Assembly (NCBI GenBank): GCA_015488215.1
Contig: WFOE01000119.1
Coordinates: 1-58,740, forward strand
Direction: 5' to 3'
Source of the DNA: Planctomycetales bacterium
GTDB lineage: Bacteria > Planctomycetota > Planctomycetia > Pirellulales > S012-138
DNA length: 58,740 nucleotides
Part shown: piece by piece, positions 38,048-46,266 of the stretch
Position numbering within the stretch: position 1 is the first letter of the stretch
Layout of the letters: the number at the start of each line of letters is the position of its first letter
Translations under genes and position numbers: made by a program
The notes under the pieces: generated by a model
Told to the model about the DNA's origin: nothing
What the model saw: the letters and a program-made list of their open reading frames with translations, nothing else
Databases searched by the model: none

Positions 38048-39460
38048 CTACGACGCTGTTGCAGAAACCGGCTCCTGGGCAGCGTCCTCGGCGGCGTACT
38101 GGAAGCTCCAAGCGACGAGTTTCAGCGGGGGAGATTGCACCACGCCGATCTGCGTGCCGTCGTGCACCGCCGTGCAGTTGCGCCCGTGTTCCTTGGCGTG
38201 TTGGAGCGTCTCTTCGGCGCGAAGACAGGTGGCCTGAAAGCTGTCCCCTGGCAGGCACTCAGCCACTCCGCAGGAGACGCGCAGGGCCACCGGCCCCGAG
38301 GGAGCAAGAAACTCGCCTTCTTCGACCGACTGCCGGATCCGCTCGGCTACGACCGAGGCGTTGTGCGGGCTGGCATCGCCCAGAAAGATGAGAAACCGAT
38401 CGCCGCCGTAGTAGCCCACTCGGTCGAAGCCGCGGTTCTGTCGTATCGCCTGAGGGAAAGCCTGGGCCAGGGTTTGCAACAGCCAGTCGCCCAGCCGGGT
38501 TCCCAACTGCTCGTTCCAGGTGCTCATCTGGTCCACGCCCACCAGCACCACGCTGGCCTGGCGCATGCTGTGCGGGTCTTCCAGTCGCCACTGGTCCACC
38601 AGGTGGCAGAGGCCGATGCGCGTGGGCAACCCGGTAAAGCAGTCGGTCAGTAGTTTCTCGGCATCGGGAACTTCCAGCACCTGGGGCACAAAGGCATCCA
38701 GCGCCACGCTGGCCGTCTGCTCCAGCAGGCCGTGCAGCCGCCGGATGAGGGCCTTCAGTTCCCGTTGCAGGCGTTGGGCCCGGGCGGCCGGGTCTTCGCC
38801 GGCCGAAACCATCCGCAGGTTGTTCCATGCCGTTTCTATCTGAGCCGCCTGGTCCAGCAGCATGTGTTCCAGATGCTCAATCTTGTCAGAGTCCACCGCA
38901 GAGCCGTGGGCCCTCATCCGCTCCAACACCTGCTGCTGCACGGCCAGCCATTGCCGGCCTGCCCCTTCCAGCGTCTCCAGCACCTGCTGTAACGGTTCCG
39001 GTGAAGGAGCTTGGAGTAGTTCGGTAGCCAGTTCTTCGGCTTGGGCGAGCTGCTGCAAGAAGTGGCGGGACTGCTCGTCCAGAATGGACGTGGTGCAGAG
39101 GACCAGTTCCTCCTGGGAAGAGGCCGCCTGGAAGCGGTCGGCCACTTGCTGGGCGAGTGCGTCGCCGCCGTCCGTAGGGGAAGATTCTGCACCGGGGGAA
39201 GGAATCGCTTCCTGTTCTTTCTCCTGGGTCACTGCCGTTTCCTGGGCCGCTGCTGCCGGCGCCGGGGCATCTACCTCCGCCGCAGAAGTTTCTGCAGAAG
39301 AGGGGCTCTCTTCCGGCGAAGTTTCCGGTTGCGGAACGTCCTGAGACCGGGGAACCGACGGCAGCGGGAACTCCGGTTCCAACCACTGACGCAGATACCA
39401 CCCGGCGGCCACTCCTAGCACCAGGTTCACTGTGGCAACGATAATCCAGTACAAGCTCAC
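38048..39460 (-). CDS. Membrane protein with a degenerate GGDEF domain
   Basis: The 470 residues start with one membrane span (YWIIVATVNLVLGVAAGWYL), then an acidic Ala/Pro/Glu-rich linker, a helical region (about 110-270), and a C-terminal GGDEF-like domain. The active-site loop reads GGDRF (352-356), so the second acidic residue needed for cyclic di-GMP synthesis is Arg. The domain otherwise keeps its start (CFTGLPTRIGLCHLV) and its end (CLRAEETLQHAKEHGRN). It may be a sensor that binds nucleotide or partner without making c-di-GMP. It precedes the CCG protein by 48 bp, probably in one transcript. Confidence 0.85.
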   Translation of the reverse strand: MSLYWIIVATVNLVLGVAAGWYLRQWLEPEFPLPSVPRSQDVPQPETSPEESPSSAETSAAEVDAPAPAAAAQETAVTQEKEQEAIPSPGAESSPTDGGDALAQQVADRFQAASSQEELVLCTTSILDEQSRHFLQQLAQAEELATELLQAPSPEPLQQVLETLEGAGRQWLAVQQQVLERMRAHGSAVDSDKIEHLEHMLLDQAAQIETAWNNLRMVSAGEDPAARAQRLQRELKALIRRLHGLLEQTASVALDAFVPQVLEVPDAEKLLTDCFTGLPTRIGLCHLVDQWRLEDPHSMRQASVVLVGVDQMSTWNEQLGTRLGDWLLQTLAQAFPQAIRQNRGFDRVGYYGGDRFLIFLGDASPHNASVVAERIRQSVEEGEFLAPSGPVALRVSCGVAECLPGDSFQATCLRAEETLQHAKEHGRNCTAVHDGTQIGVVQSPPLKLVAWSFQYAAEDAAQEPVSATAS

Positions 39461-39902
39461 CGCCAGAGTCCTCGGGAAATTGAACCGGGCCCCGTCATCC
39501 GAAAATCCGAGTGCCCGGCAGGAAAATCGTGCCCCAGCCTATGAAAAGCCTAGCTTTTCCTGCCGAGAGGGGGACGCGCTGAGCCAGCAAAGAGGGTTCC
39601 CAAACCGGACCGAAGGACGATTTTCCCCTGCCTGGGCGGCTGCGGTTGTATCCCCCGACCGGCCGAACTGGTACATTCGATACAATCCGACGTTTGCCTC
39701 GTTTTGCGGGGGCGGCCGTGGCCGCAGCCACTGGGTGCTTCCCGCACCGATGCAAGAAAGCGTTTATTCCTGGCATCGGCCCTCGGACTTCAGGCCGAGG
39801 CCCGCGAAGCGCGCAGTACGATTTGTGGGCAACGGTTGATGAGGGAGAAAACCGCAGCGAAGGCGGCTCCTCGCTTCGCTTTCAACTAGCAGGAAACAAG
39901 CC
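39461..39902. other. Divergent intergenic region with a REP-like palindrome
   Basis: No gene is present. At 39780-39799 lies CCTCGG-ACTTCAGG-CCGAGG, whose core CGGACTTCAG is shared with the REP pair at 42783-42868. No promoter was fixed for the 910-residue protein downstream. Confidence 0.45.
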
Positions 39903-42635
39903 ATGCGGCGCTTAGGTTGTGCTGGCCGGTTCGAATGGGCGGGGGGACTTCTGGCCCTTCTCCTGGCAGTTGGCCTCCACAGCCCGGCTGCGGCCCAAGT
40001 TCGAGACATCCAAGTGCTGGCCGTAACCGATGGCCGCCTGGGTGTGGCCCTGGTGGAACTGGAGTTCTTCCGCCGCGGCGGGCCTCGGCCCGGCGAGTTG
40101 TTCGTGGAACCGCAACCGGGACGGGTGATGTATCCGGCCGCGGGAAACGGTCCAGTCCGGGACGCGCTGCGCAACGTGTTACGGCTGCGGGCGCGTCGGG
40201 CCACCGTGGCGTTTTTGTTCCGGGGCCGGGAACCGTTCGAAGCCACGCTGCACCTGCCGGCTCCGGTGCGCGTGCGGGTAGTGCCCCAACCGGGCAATCC
40301 GCGTGCGGTGGCTGCTCGCTGGTGGCAGCTTTGGCATCAGCGGCCCGTGGCCCGGCTGATGCAACCCCGTAACGAAAACTACCCGCCGCTGGTGGAGCAC
40401 TACCTGGAAATGATGCTGGCCCGGCGGCTGGGCTTGCCTGCGGCCACGCCCCGGCTGCGACCGCCCTGGACCCCGGCTCTGCCGGCCATGGAAGACCTGC
40501 TGGGGCCGCTCACCGGCACCGAGCAATTGCAACTGGAGTTCCAGCGGCGGCTGTTTGCCCAGGCCACGGCGGACGTGCGTCGCGGGCCGCTGCCTGCGTT
40601 CGAGCCGCAACTACTGCAATTGCGGCAGCTCCCCCAGGTCGAAGTGGAACCGCTGGCCCGCTACGTGCCCGAGGAATGCGTTTACATCCGCTGCGGCAGC
40701 TTCGACAACTTCCTGTGGCTGCGGCAGGTGATGGAACGCACCGGCGGCGACGTGCGCAATCTGCTGGCCGGACGCGGCGTAAGCCACCGCCTGGACCAGA
40801 AAATCCAGCAGCAACTGGCCATGGAATACGGCCCGATGAGCAAAGTGTTCGGCCCCCTGGTCGTTGCCGACGTGGCCCTGGTGGCCACCGACGGGATGAT
40901 GGTCCAAGGAGCCGGGCTGGGGCTGCTGTTTCAGGTGCGCAACTCGTTCCTGTTTACCACCGAAGTGCGCCGCCAGCGGGCTCAGATGCGCAAGCGGTTT
41001 CCCCAAGCCCAGGAAAAAACGGTCCGCATCGCCGGCACGCCCGTTTCGTTCCTTGCCACGCCGGAAGGGCGGGTGCGTTCCTACTACGTGGCCAAGGACG
41101 ACGTGCATCTAGTAACCAACTCGCGGTGGCTGGTGCGCCGGTTTCTGGAAGCCGCCGCGGGCCGGGGGTCGCTGGCCCGGTGCCCTTCGTTCCTGCTGGC
41201 CCGGCAGCGGCTGCCGCTTTCGCGCAAAGATACGATTTTCGTCCATGTTTCGGACCGGTTCTTCGAACACTTGGCTTCGCCGGCTTACCGCATCGAGTGG
41301 TATCGCCGCCAGCAGGCCGTGGCTGCCGTGCACCTGGCCCAGTTGGCTTACCTGGCTGGTCGGGCCGAAGGAATCGAGCAGCCCACCCTGGAAGAGCTTT
41401 CCGCCGCGGGGCTTTTGCCCCCGGGGTTTGGCCCCCTGCCGGACGGAAGCCGCACGCTGCTTACTGAAAACGGCGAGGCGACCAACGACCGCCGCGGCGC
41501 GTTGGGCTATCTGGTTCCCATCGTGGACCTGCCGGCCCAGGACGCCACGGCCGAGGAGGCGGCTCGCTACGGCCGGTTTTTGAGCCAGTACCGCAACCAA
41601 TGGGGACGAATGGACCCGGTTTCGGTGGCCCTGCGCCGCCGCGGCGTGCGCAAGGACGGCAAAACAGAACAGATCGAGTTGGAAGTGTGGCTGGCCCCCT
41701 TTACCCACACCCAGGGGGTTCTGGCCCGATTGGACGCCCCGGATCGCCAGCGGCTGCGGCCCGTGCCGGGCGATCTGATTTCGCTGGAAGTGAACACCCG
41801 GGGCGATCACCTTTTTGCAGGCTTGCGCGACGTGGCCCCGGTGCCGCGGGAACTGAACCTGCTGGGCCGCCGTCACGATTCGGCCCTGGGGCTGTTGCTG
41901 GAACTCGTCTTCGGCGGCCCGCGATTCCTGGTCGGCTACATCGGTTCCACGGCCAACGGAGCGGGGCTGCAAGGCTGGGTGGACCCGCAAGGGTTCGGCC
42001 CCCCCAACCCCCAGGGACTGGCTCCCGGTCCGGCGGGATTGTGGCAGCGCCGGGTGGGTTCTTACACCTACTTTTCCTTCCACCCGCAAGTGCTGTTGCA
42101 GGTGCCGCCGCTGGTGGTCATGGAGCCGGCGCCGGAACCAGCCCAGGCGCGGCTCCACGTGGGCGATCTGGCCGAAACCAACGCCGCCCGGTTCATCGAC
42201 TCGCTGGCCTATATGCAACTGCGGCGCACCTCGCGGGGAAATGCCCGGTTTTTGAACCGCCTGGTGGAACAGCTCCAGGTGCCGCCGGAGAAGGCTCCCC
42301 AGGTCGCCCAGCGGTTGCTCCAGGCCGAGTTGGTTTGTCCCCTGGGAGGCCGCTATCGCTTGCAGCCGGGTCCTGTGCCGCGGTGGGTCAGCACGGCCGA
42401 AGGGAAGCCCGCTGTGCGCGAGGAAGGCTACTACTTCGGCCCCTTGAACTGGCTCAAAGACCTGCAAGCCGAGCTGCTGTTGGCCGAAGGCGATTTGCGA
42501 ATCAAGGGTCGCGTGCAGTTGGTACTGCCCCCGGGGCCGGCTGAACCGGGCGACGGCAAGCCCGCGGAAAACAAGCCTCGGGAGCGAAAGCCGATGGTGG
42601 AAGAACTGCCCCCGCCGCCAGCGGTGCCCCGATAG
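39903..42635 (+). CDS. Large secreted protein of unknown function
   Basis: The 910-residue protein has a signal peptide (AGGLLALLLAVGLHSPAAAQ) and no later membrane span, so it is exported. The body holds segments such as RYVPEECVYIRCGSFDNFLWL, VFGPLVVADVALVATDGMM and GALGYLVPIVDLPAQ, and a proline-rich C-terminus (PPPPAVPR). It looks like the kind of large secreted protein known only in planctomycetes. No catalytic motif was recognised. Reading frame and codon use are regular over the full length. Confidence 0.82.
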   Translation: MRRLGCAGRFEWAGGLLALLLAVGLHSPAAAQVRDIQVLAVTDGRLGVALVELEFFRRGGPRPGELFVEPQPGRVMYPAAGNGPVRDALRNVLRLRARRATVAFLFRGREPFEATLHLPAPVRVRVVPQPGNPRAVAARWWQLWHQRPVARLMQPRNENYPPLVEHYLEMMLARRLGLPAATPRLRPPWTPALPAMEDLLGPLTGTEQLQLEFQRRLFAQATADVRRGPLPAFEPQLLQLRQLPQVEVEPLARYVPEECVYIRCGSFDNFLWLRQVMERTGGDVRNLLAGRGVSHRLDQKIQQQLAMEYGPMSKVFGPLVVADVALVATDGMMVQGAGLGLLFQVRNSFLFTTEVRRQRAQMRKRFPQAQEKTVRIAGTPVSFLATPEGRVRSYYVAKDDVHLVTNSRWLVRRFLEAAAGRGSLARCPSFLLARQRLPLSRKDTIFVHVSDRFFEHLASPAYRIEWYRRQQAVAAVHLAQLAYLAGRAEGIEQPTLEELSAAGLLPPGFGPLPDGSRTLLTENGEATNDRRGALGYLVPIVDLPAQDATAEEAARYGRFLSQYRNQWGRMDPVSVALRRRGVRKDGKTEQIELEVWLAPFTHTQGVLARLDAPDRQRLRPVPGDLISLEVNTRGDHLFAGLRDVAPVPRELNLLGRRHDSALGLLLELVFGGPRFLVGYIGSTANGAGLQGWVDPQGFGPPNPQGLAPGPAGLWQRRVGSYTYFSFHPQVLLQVPPLVVMEPAPEPAQARLHVGDLAETNAARFIDSLAYMQLRRTSRGNARFLNRLVEQLQVPPEKAPQVAQRLLQAELVCPLGGRYRLQPGPVPRWVSTAEGKPAVREEGYYFGPLNWLKDLQAELLLAEGDLRIKGRVQLVLPPGPAEPGDGKPAENKPRERKPMVEELPPPPAVPR

Positions 42636-42782
42636 CGGTGCCCCGATGAGTTTGCACTCAGGCTCCGGGAAGCAGATCGGCCACGGCGAGAAACTACGCC
42701 CTTTTGCAAGTTTTGAACTCGTTGTTGAGTACCCAGCCCATCGTCTTTGAGCACACCAACCGATGATACCACTCGGCGCTTT

Positions 42783-42868
42783 GGCGAGCCCCGGACTTCA
42801 GTCCGGGGAGACAAGAGGAAACGCTTTTCTGTTATTTCTCCTCCGGGAACTGAAGTTCCCGGCTCGCC
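42783..42868. repeat. Inverted pair of REP-like palindromes
   Basis: CCCCGGACTTCAGTCCGGGG (perfect 8-bp stem, TTCA loop) and, about 40 bp on, the oppositely oriented CCGGGAACTGAAGTTCCCGG. The flanks are also inverted: GGCGAGCC at the left and GGCTCGCC at the right, with GGGGAGA facing TCTCC inside. The whole can fold as one large cruciform, like the paired REPs (BIMEs) spread by IS200-type RAYT transposases. No such transposase is in the window. Confidence 0.8.
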
Positions 42869-42877
42869 GACTGCAAG

Positions 42878-43000
42878 AATCGGCGCTTATTTTTGCACTG
42901 GTGCGGAAGCACCGCGCAAGCCGCAGGTCGCAAGCCGCAAGCCGATTCGTGCCCGGTGCGGAAGCTCCCGCTCAAGACCCAGGACCCAAGACGCAAGATC
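42878..43000 (+). repeat. 70-bp heptamer-hairpin unit, copy C, plus a partial second unit
   Basis: 42878-42947 is bounded by AATCGGC and GCCGATT, with hairpin GGTGC-GGAA-GCACC and four heptamers of the type CGCAAGC. The second, partial unit (about 42951-43000) repeats the hairpin and has four heptamers of the type CAAGACC (42973-43000). It matches the right half of copy B closely, including the flank CTTCC-N2-AGTGG. Confidence 0.8.
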
Positions 43001-43068
43001 TTCCGGAGTGGAAGCACCCTTCTTCTCATCCCCATTCCCTGCAAGCCTTCAGGCCCCCCAAGCCCCAG

Positions 43069-44298
43069 CTACAAATAATAGTCGCCGCGGTCGGGTGCGG
43101 GGGTCAGTTGCTGGAGCTTTTCCGGGTGTTCGACGAGGTCTTGCAGCCACCAGTTGGTGCTGTGGTACAGGCAGGTAACTTCGCGGCAGTGGTGTGCCGC
43201 GTCGAAGCGGAACAGAGCTTCGCCCAGCTTGTGCCGCGTTTGCTCGCAGCTTTCCGCGTCGCGGTAGGCCCGGCGGTCGGCAATCATGGCCGGTACGGAG
43301 CTGCGGTACACCGGGCAGTTGAACAACCCGTGCGGAGTGAGCACCTGACGGAAAAACTGCATGTGACACTGGTGCGGCTGGCGGGTGAACTGCCGCCAGG
43401 ACTGCTTTTCCAGTAGCACCAGATTGGTGCTTTCGACCACCTTGAAGTGCTCGTCTTCAAGCCGCTTGGCTTCTTCCACGGCGCGGCGGATTTTCTCTAC
43501 CACGGCGTGCATCTGCTCGGCGGCCCGAGTCGGGTCCAGCACTTCCGAGCCGGTCTCCTCGGCCCGGATAAGAAACGGCTTAATCGAAAAGTAATCGAAG
43601 CGGTGTTGCTTGGCCAATCGGGCGGCTGGGACGATCTCGTGGATGTTTTCGACGATTTTCGTGTCGTCGCGCTGTGCCCCCCGCCAGGTGACGATAAACG
43701 AAAAGCCCATCATCACAGCCGGGTTGCGGTCTTTGATTCGGGGAACCCAGCCGCAGATTTCTTCCAGGGTGACTTTTTGCCGGGGGCGGTGCATTCGCTG
43801 GAACGTCTCGTCGGTGCCGGAATCCAGCGACAGGCGAACCCAATCGCCGGCGGTCATGTACTGCACCGCTTCGTAGATGCGGTCGTTGCGCCCGCCGTTG
43901 GAGACGACGGCCACTTGCAGGTCCAGTTCCTTGAGCAATTGCACCACCTGGACAAACCGGGGATAAACGGTCGGCTCGCCGCCGCCGATGAGGATGACGC
44001 TTTTGAGCCCTCGGGCGGCCATCTGCCGCAGGGATTCCAGCAGCTCTTCTTCCTTGTGCTTGACGCCGGAGTTGAGGATGTCCCAGTCGATGCAGTGGTC
44101 GCAACGGTAGTTGCAGGCGGTGGTCAGGTCGAGATTGATCGACACGGGCGCCCACTGCGGCGGGGGCGGAGGCTCCTGCCCGGCGCTGCGCGCCTGCTGG
44201 GCGCGGCGGAACCACTGAACGTAGTCCCGTACTCGTTCAATCAACGATTCCTGAAGCAGCTTGCGGCTAAAGTCGTGAAATTCGTGAATGTCGTCCAT
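43069..44298 (-). CDS. Radical SAM protein with SPASM-like C-terminal cysteines
   Basis: The 409-residue enzyme has the radical SAM cluster motif CNYRCDHC (Cys62, 66, 69), the GGGEPTVYP segment and LSLDSGTDETF. The C-terminal third keeps extra cysteines (CHMQFF, FNCPVYRSS, CREVTCLY) that could bind further iron-sulfur clusters as in SPASM/twitch proteins. That group modifies peptides, proteins or sugars; the substrate is unknown. The start at 44298 is set by MDDIHEFHDFSRK; longer forms are low-complexity. It is 71 bp after the oxidoreductase gene, so probably one operon. Confidence 0.88.
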   Translation of the reverse strand: MDDIHEFHDFSRKLLQESLIERVRDYVQWFRRAQQARSAGQEPPPPPQWAPVSINLDLTTACNYRCDHCIDWDILNSGVKHKEEELLESLRQMAARGLKSVILIGGGEPTVYPRFVQVVQLLKELDLQVAVVSNGGRNDRIYEAVQYMTAGDWVRLSLDSGTDETFQRMHRPRQKVTLEEICGWVPRIKDRNPAVMMGFSFIVTWRGAQRDDTKIVENIHEIVPAARLAKQHRFDYFSIKPFLIRAEETGSEVLDPTRAAEQMHAVVEKIRRAVEEAKRLEDEHFKVVESTNLVLLEKQSWRQFTRQPHQCHMQFFRQVLTPHGLFNCPVYRSSVPAMIADRRAYRDAESCEQTRHKLGEALFRFDAAHHCREVTCLYHSTNWWLQDLVEHPEKLQQLTPAPDRGDYYL

Positions 44299-44369
44299 CC
44301 GTGGTCTTTCCTTCTTCCGTGAAGCCGTCTTTCTTGGCGTTGCCTTGGGATCGGGCTTTTTCCGCGGGT

Positions 44370-45467
44370 TTACAGCCCAGCCGGGGAAACTTCGCCTGAG
44401 TCGTGCGAATGCAGTGGTGGCATGTGCGGTGCAGGCGCCTGAGGGTGCTCCCGGGGCTTGGCCACGGCGGCGCAGGCGGCCTCCCAGACCATCCACAAGA
44501 TGCCCAACTGGGTCAACACCAGCTTGTAGTCCTCGCGACTCATTCCACCCTGGCGACACCGGTGCAGAAAGTCCTGCACCAGCAGCTCAAGCGGATCGTC
44601 GAGCTGCACGGCGTGTGTGGCTTCTGCAGACGGGGACCAGGCCGCCGGGGCCTGTTCCGGGTGTCCCGGCTCCAGGTACAGTTCGTACTGCGGCCAGGCA
44701 ATTCGCCGACGGACCCACTGCAAGTCGATGGCATAACCGGCCCGGCGCGGCTGCCGGGGCTCCTGAACCAGTTGGGTGCGGAAGACGGTCAGCCCGCGGG
44801 GGTGAACATAGACAAAAGCGATGTCCCAACCACGGATTTCCCCGGCCGCGTCGTGCCGAGGACGCACGTCCAGGTGGAGGATGCGTCCTTCGGCAGCCGT
44901 AACGGCCTGAAGCAGGCTCAGGGCATGGGTCAGGGCATGGGGGATCATCTCCACCCCCTTGCAGGAAGGGGCCAGCCGCACCTGCACGTCCCGGGCAGGT
45001 GCCGTGCGGATAAGCGACCGGGGATACAGTTGGCAAAACCCGGACAGGGTGTAGGGCCAGGGGTGGTTAACCATCAGCACCCGGTGCTGCCGCCGCAGTT
45101 GGTCGATGGTTCCCTTGGCGGCCAGAGCCGGGCAGTGTTGTCCGTCAAAACACAAAGGCTTTTCGCACAACACGTGCAGCCCCACGGTGGCAGCCATCTG
45201 CAGATGTTGCAGGTGCAAAGGGGTAGGAGAACAGATGACCAGGGCATCGAGCCGTTCGCGGTTCAGCATCTGACCGACCGAATCGTAAGCCCGCGGAGCC
45301 ACGCCGTGTTGTTGGTGGATTTCGCGGGCGGCTTGCCGGGCCGTTTCGTCGCTGCTGGCGGCCACGGCCACCAGCTCGGCTCCGTGCCGGAGGAGGTAGC
45401 GGATCAGAAACGGTCCCAGTCCCTCGCGGCGTCGCCGCGGTCCGACTACCGCCACACGCACAGCCAT
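44370..45467 (-). CDS. Gfo/Idh/MocA-family oxidoreductase
   Basis: The 365-residue NAD(P)-dependent protein opens MAVRVAVVGPRRRREGLGPF, a divergent Rossmann nucleotide site, then has ALVICSPTPLHLQHLQMAATVGLHVLCEKPLCFD, the EKP motif of the family. The C-terminal half is the usual beta-sheet domain (EMIPHALTHALSLL holds the catalytic-type His). The last about 30 residues are His/Pro-rich. It likely acts on a sugar or sugar nucleotide. First gene of the pair with the radical SAM enzyme; divergent from aroK. Confidence 0.87.
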   Translation of the reverse strand: MAVRVAVVGPRRRREGLGPFLIRYLLRHGAELVAVAASSDETARQAAREIHQQHGVAPRAYDSVGQMLNRERLDALVICSPTPLHLQHLQMAATVGLHVLCEKPLCFDGQHCPALAAKGTIDQLRRQHRVLMVNHPWPYTLSGFCQLYPRSLIRTAPARDVQVRLAPSCKGVEMIPHALTHALSLLQAVTAAEGRILHLDVRPRHDAAGEIRGWDIAFVYVHPRGLTVFRTQLVQEPRQPRRAGYAIDLQWVRRRIAWPQYELYLEPGHPEQAPAAWSPSAEATHAVQLDDPLELLVQDFLHRCRQGGMSREDYKLVLTQLGILWMVWEAACAAVAKPREHPQAPAPHMPPLHSHDSGEVSPAGL

Positions 45468-45699
45468 CGGTTTGCCCTCTTCATGGCGCTGGTGGCGCAG
45501 AAGTGGAACAGAAATGCCCGCCGGTCCGCATGGGTATTTGCTCGTATTGGAAGAATCGACGAGAAACGGCAGCCCATGTTGGCAAAACCCGCTCCAGCGG
45601 CCAAGATCAACTACGCTGCAGTTGCCTTCGCTGCTGGCGGTGGTATCGTGCCAGCAAAGGTGGCCGCCGAATCCTCGTCCGCTACCGCAGGGTGCCCGC

Positions 45700-46266
45700 A
45701 TGTCGGATACTCCGGCTCCCAAACTGGTGCTGATTGGCTACCGAGCCACGGGCAAGACCACCGTGGCCCGACTGCTGGCCGAAAAGCTCGGCTGGCAGTG
45801 GGTGGATACCGATCAGTTGGTGCAGCATCGCTCGGGCAAGACGATCGCCGAGCTGTTCCAGCAGCAGGGCGAAAGCGGTTTTCGCCGCCTAGAACACCAG
45901 GCGCTGCAGCAGGTTCTGGAACGTCCGGAGCCGCTGGTCGTGGCCGCCGGCGGTGGCATAGTAACCCAGGAGGAAAATCGGCAGTTGTTGCGCAGGCAGG
46001 CCGATTGGGTGGTGTGGCTCCAGGCCCCGGTGGAAGTGATTGCCGCCCGGCTGCAAGCCGATCCGGCTTCGGCCCAAACCCGGCCCAGCTTGACCGGCCG
46101 CAGTATTACCGAGGAAGTGAAGCACGTACTGGCCCAGCGCCGCGTGTGGTATGCTTCCTGTAGCCAGTTGGCCATCGACACCGGGCAACAGGAGCCGGAC
46201 GAAGTGGCCGCGGAGATACTTCGCCGCCTGGAGCTTCTTTCCCCGAAACAAGGCAACGGCCAGTGA
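45700..46266 (+). CDS. aroK: Shikimate kinase
   Basis: Phosphorylates shikimate at O3 with ATP, step five of the chorismate pathway. The 188-residue P-loop kinase has GYRATGKTTVARLLA (Walker A), the DTDQLV shikimate-binding Asp motif, FRRLEHQAL, the AAGGG loop and RPSLTG in the lid. The start at 45700 is set by MSDTPAPKLVLIGYRATGK. Its stop overlaps the GTG start of the peptidase gene, so the two are coupled without an obvious metabolic link. Confidence 0.95.
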   Translation: MSDTPAPKLVLIGYRATGKTTVARLLAEKLGWQWVDTDQLVQHRSGKTIAELFQQQGESGFRRLEHQALQQVLERPEPLVVAAGGGIVTQEENRQLLRRQADWVVWLQAPVEVIAARLQADPASAQTRPSLTGRSITEEVKHVLAQRRVWYASCSQLAIDTGQQEPDEVAAEILRRLELLSPKQGNGQ

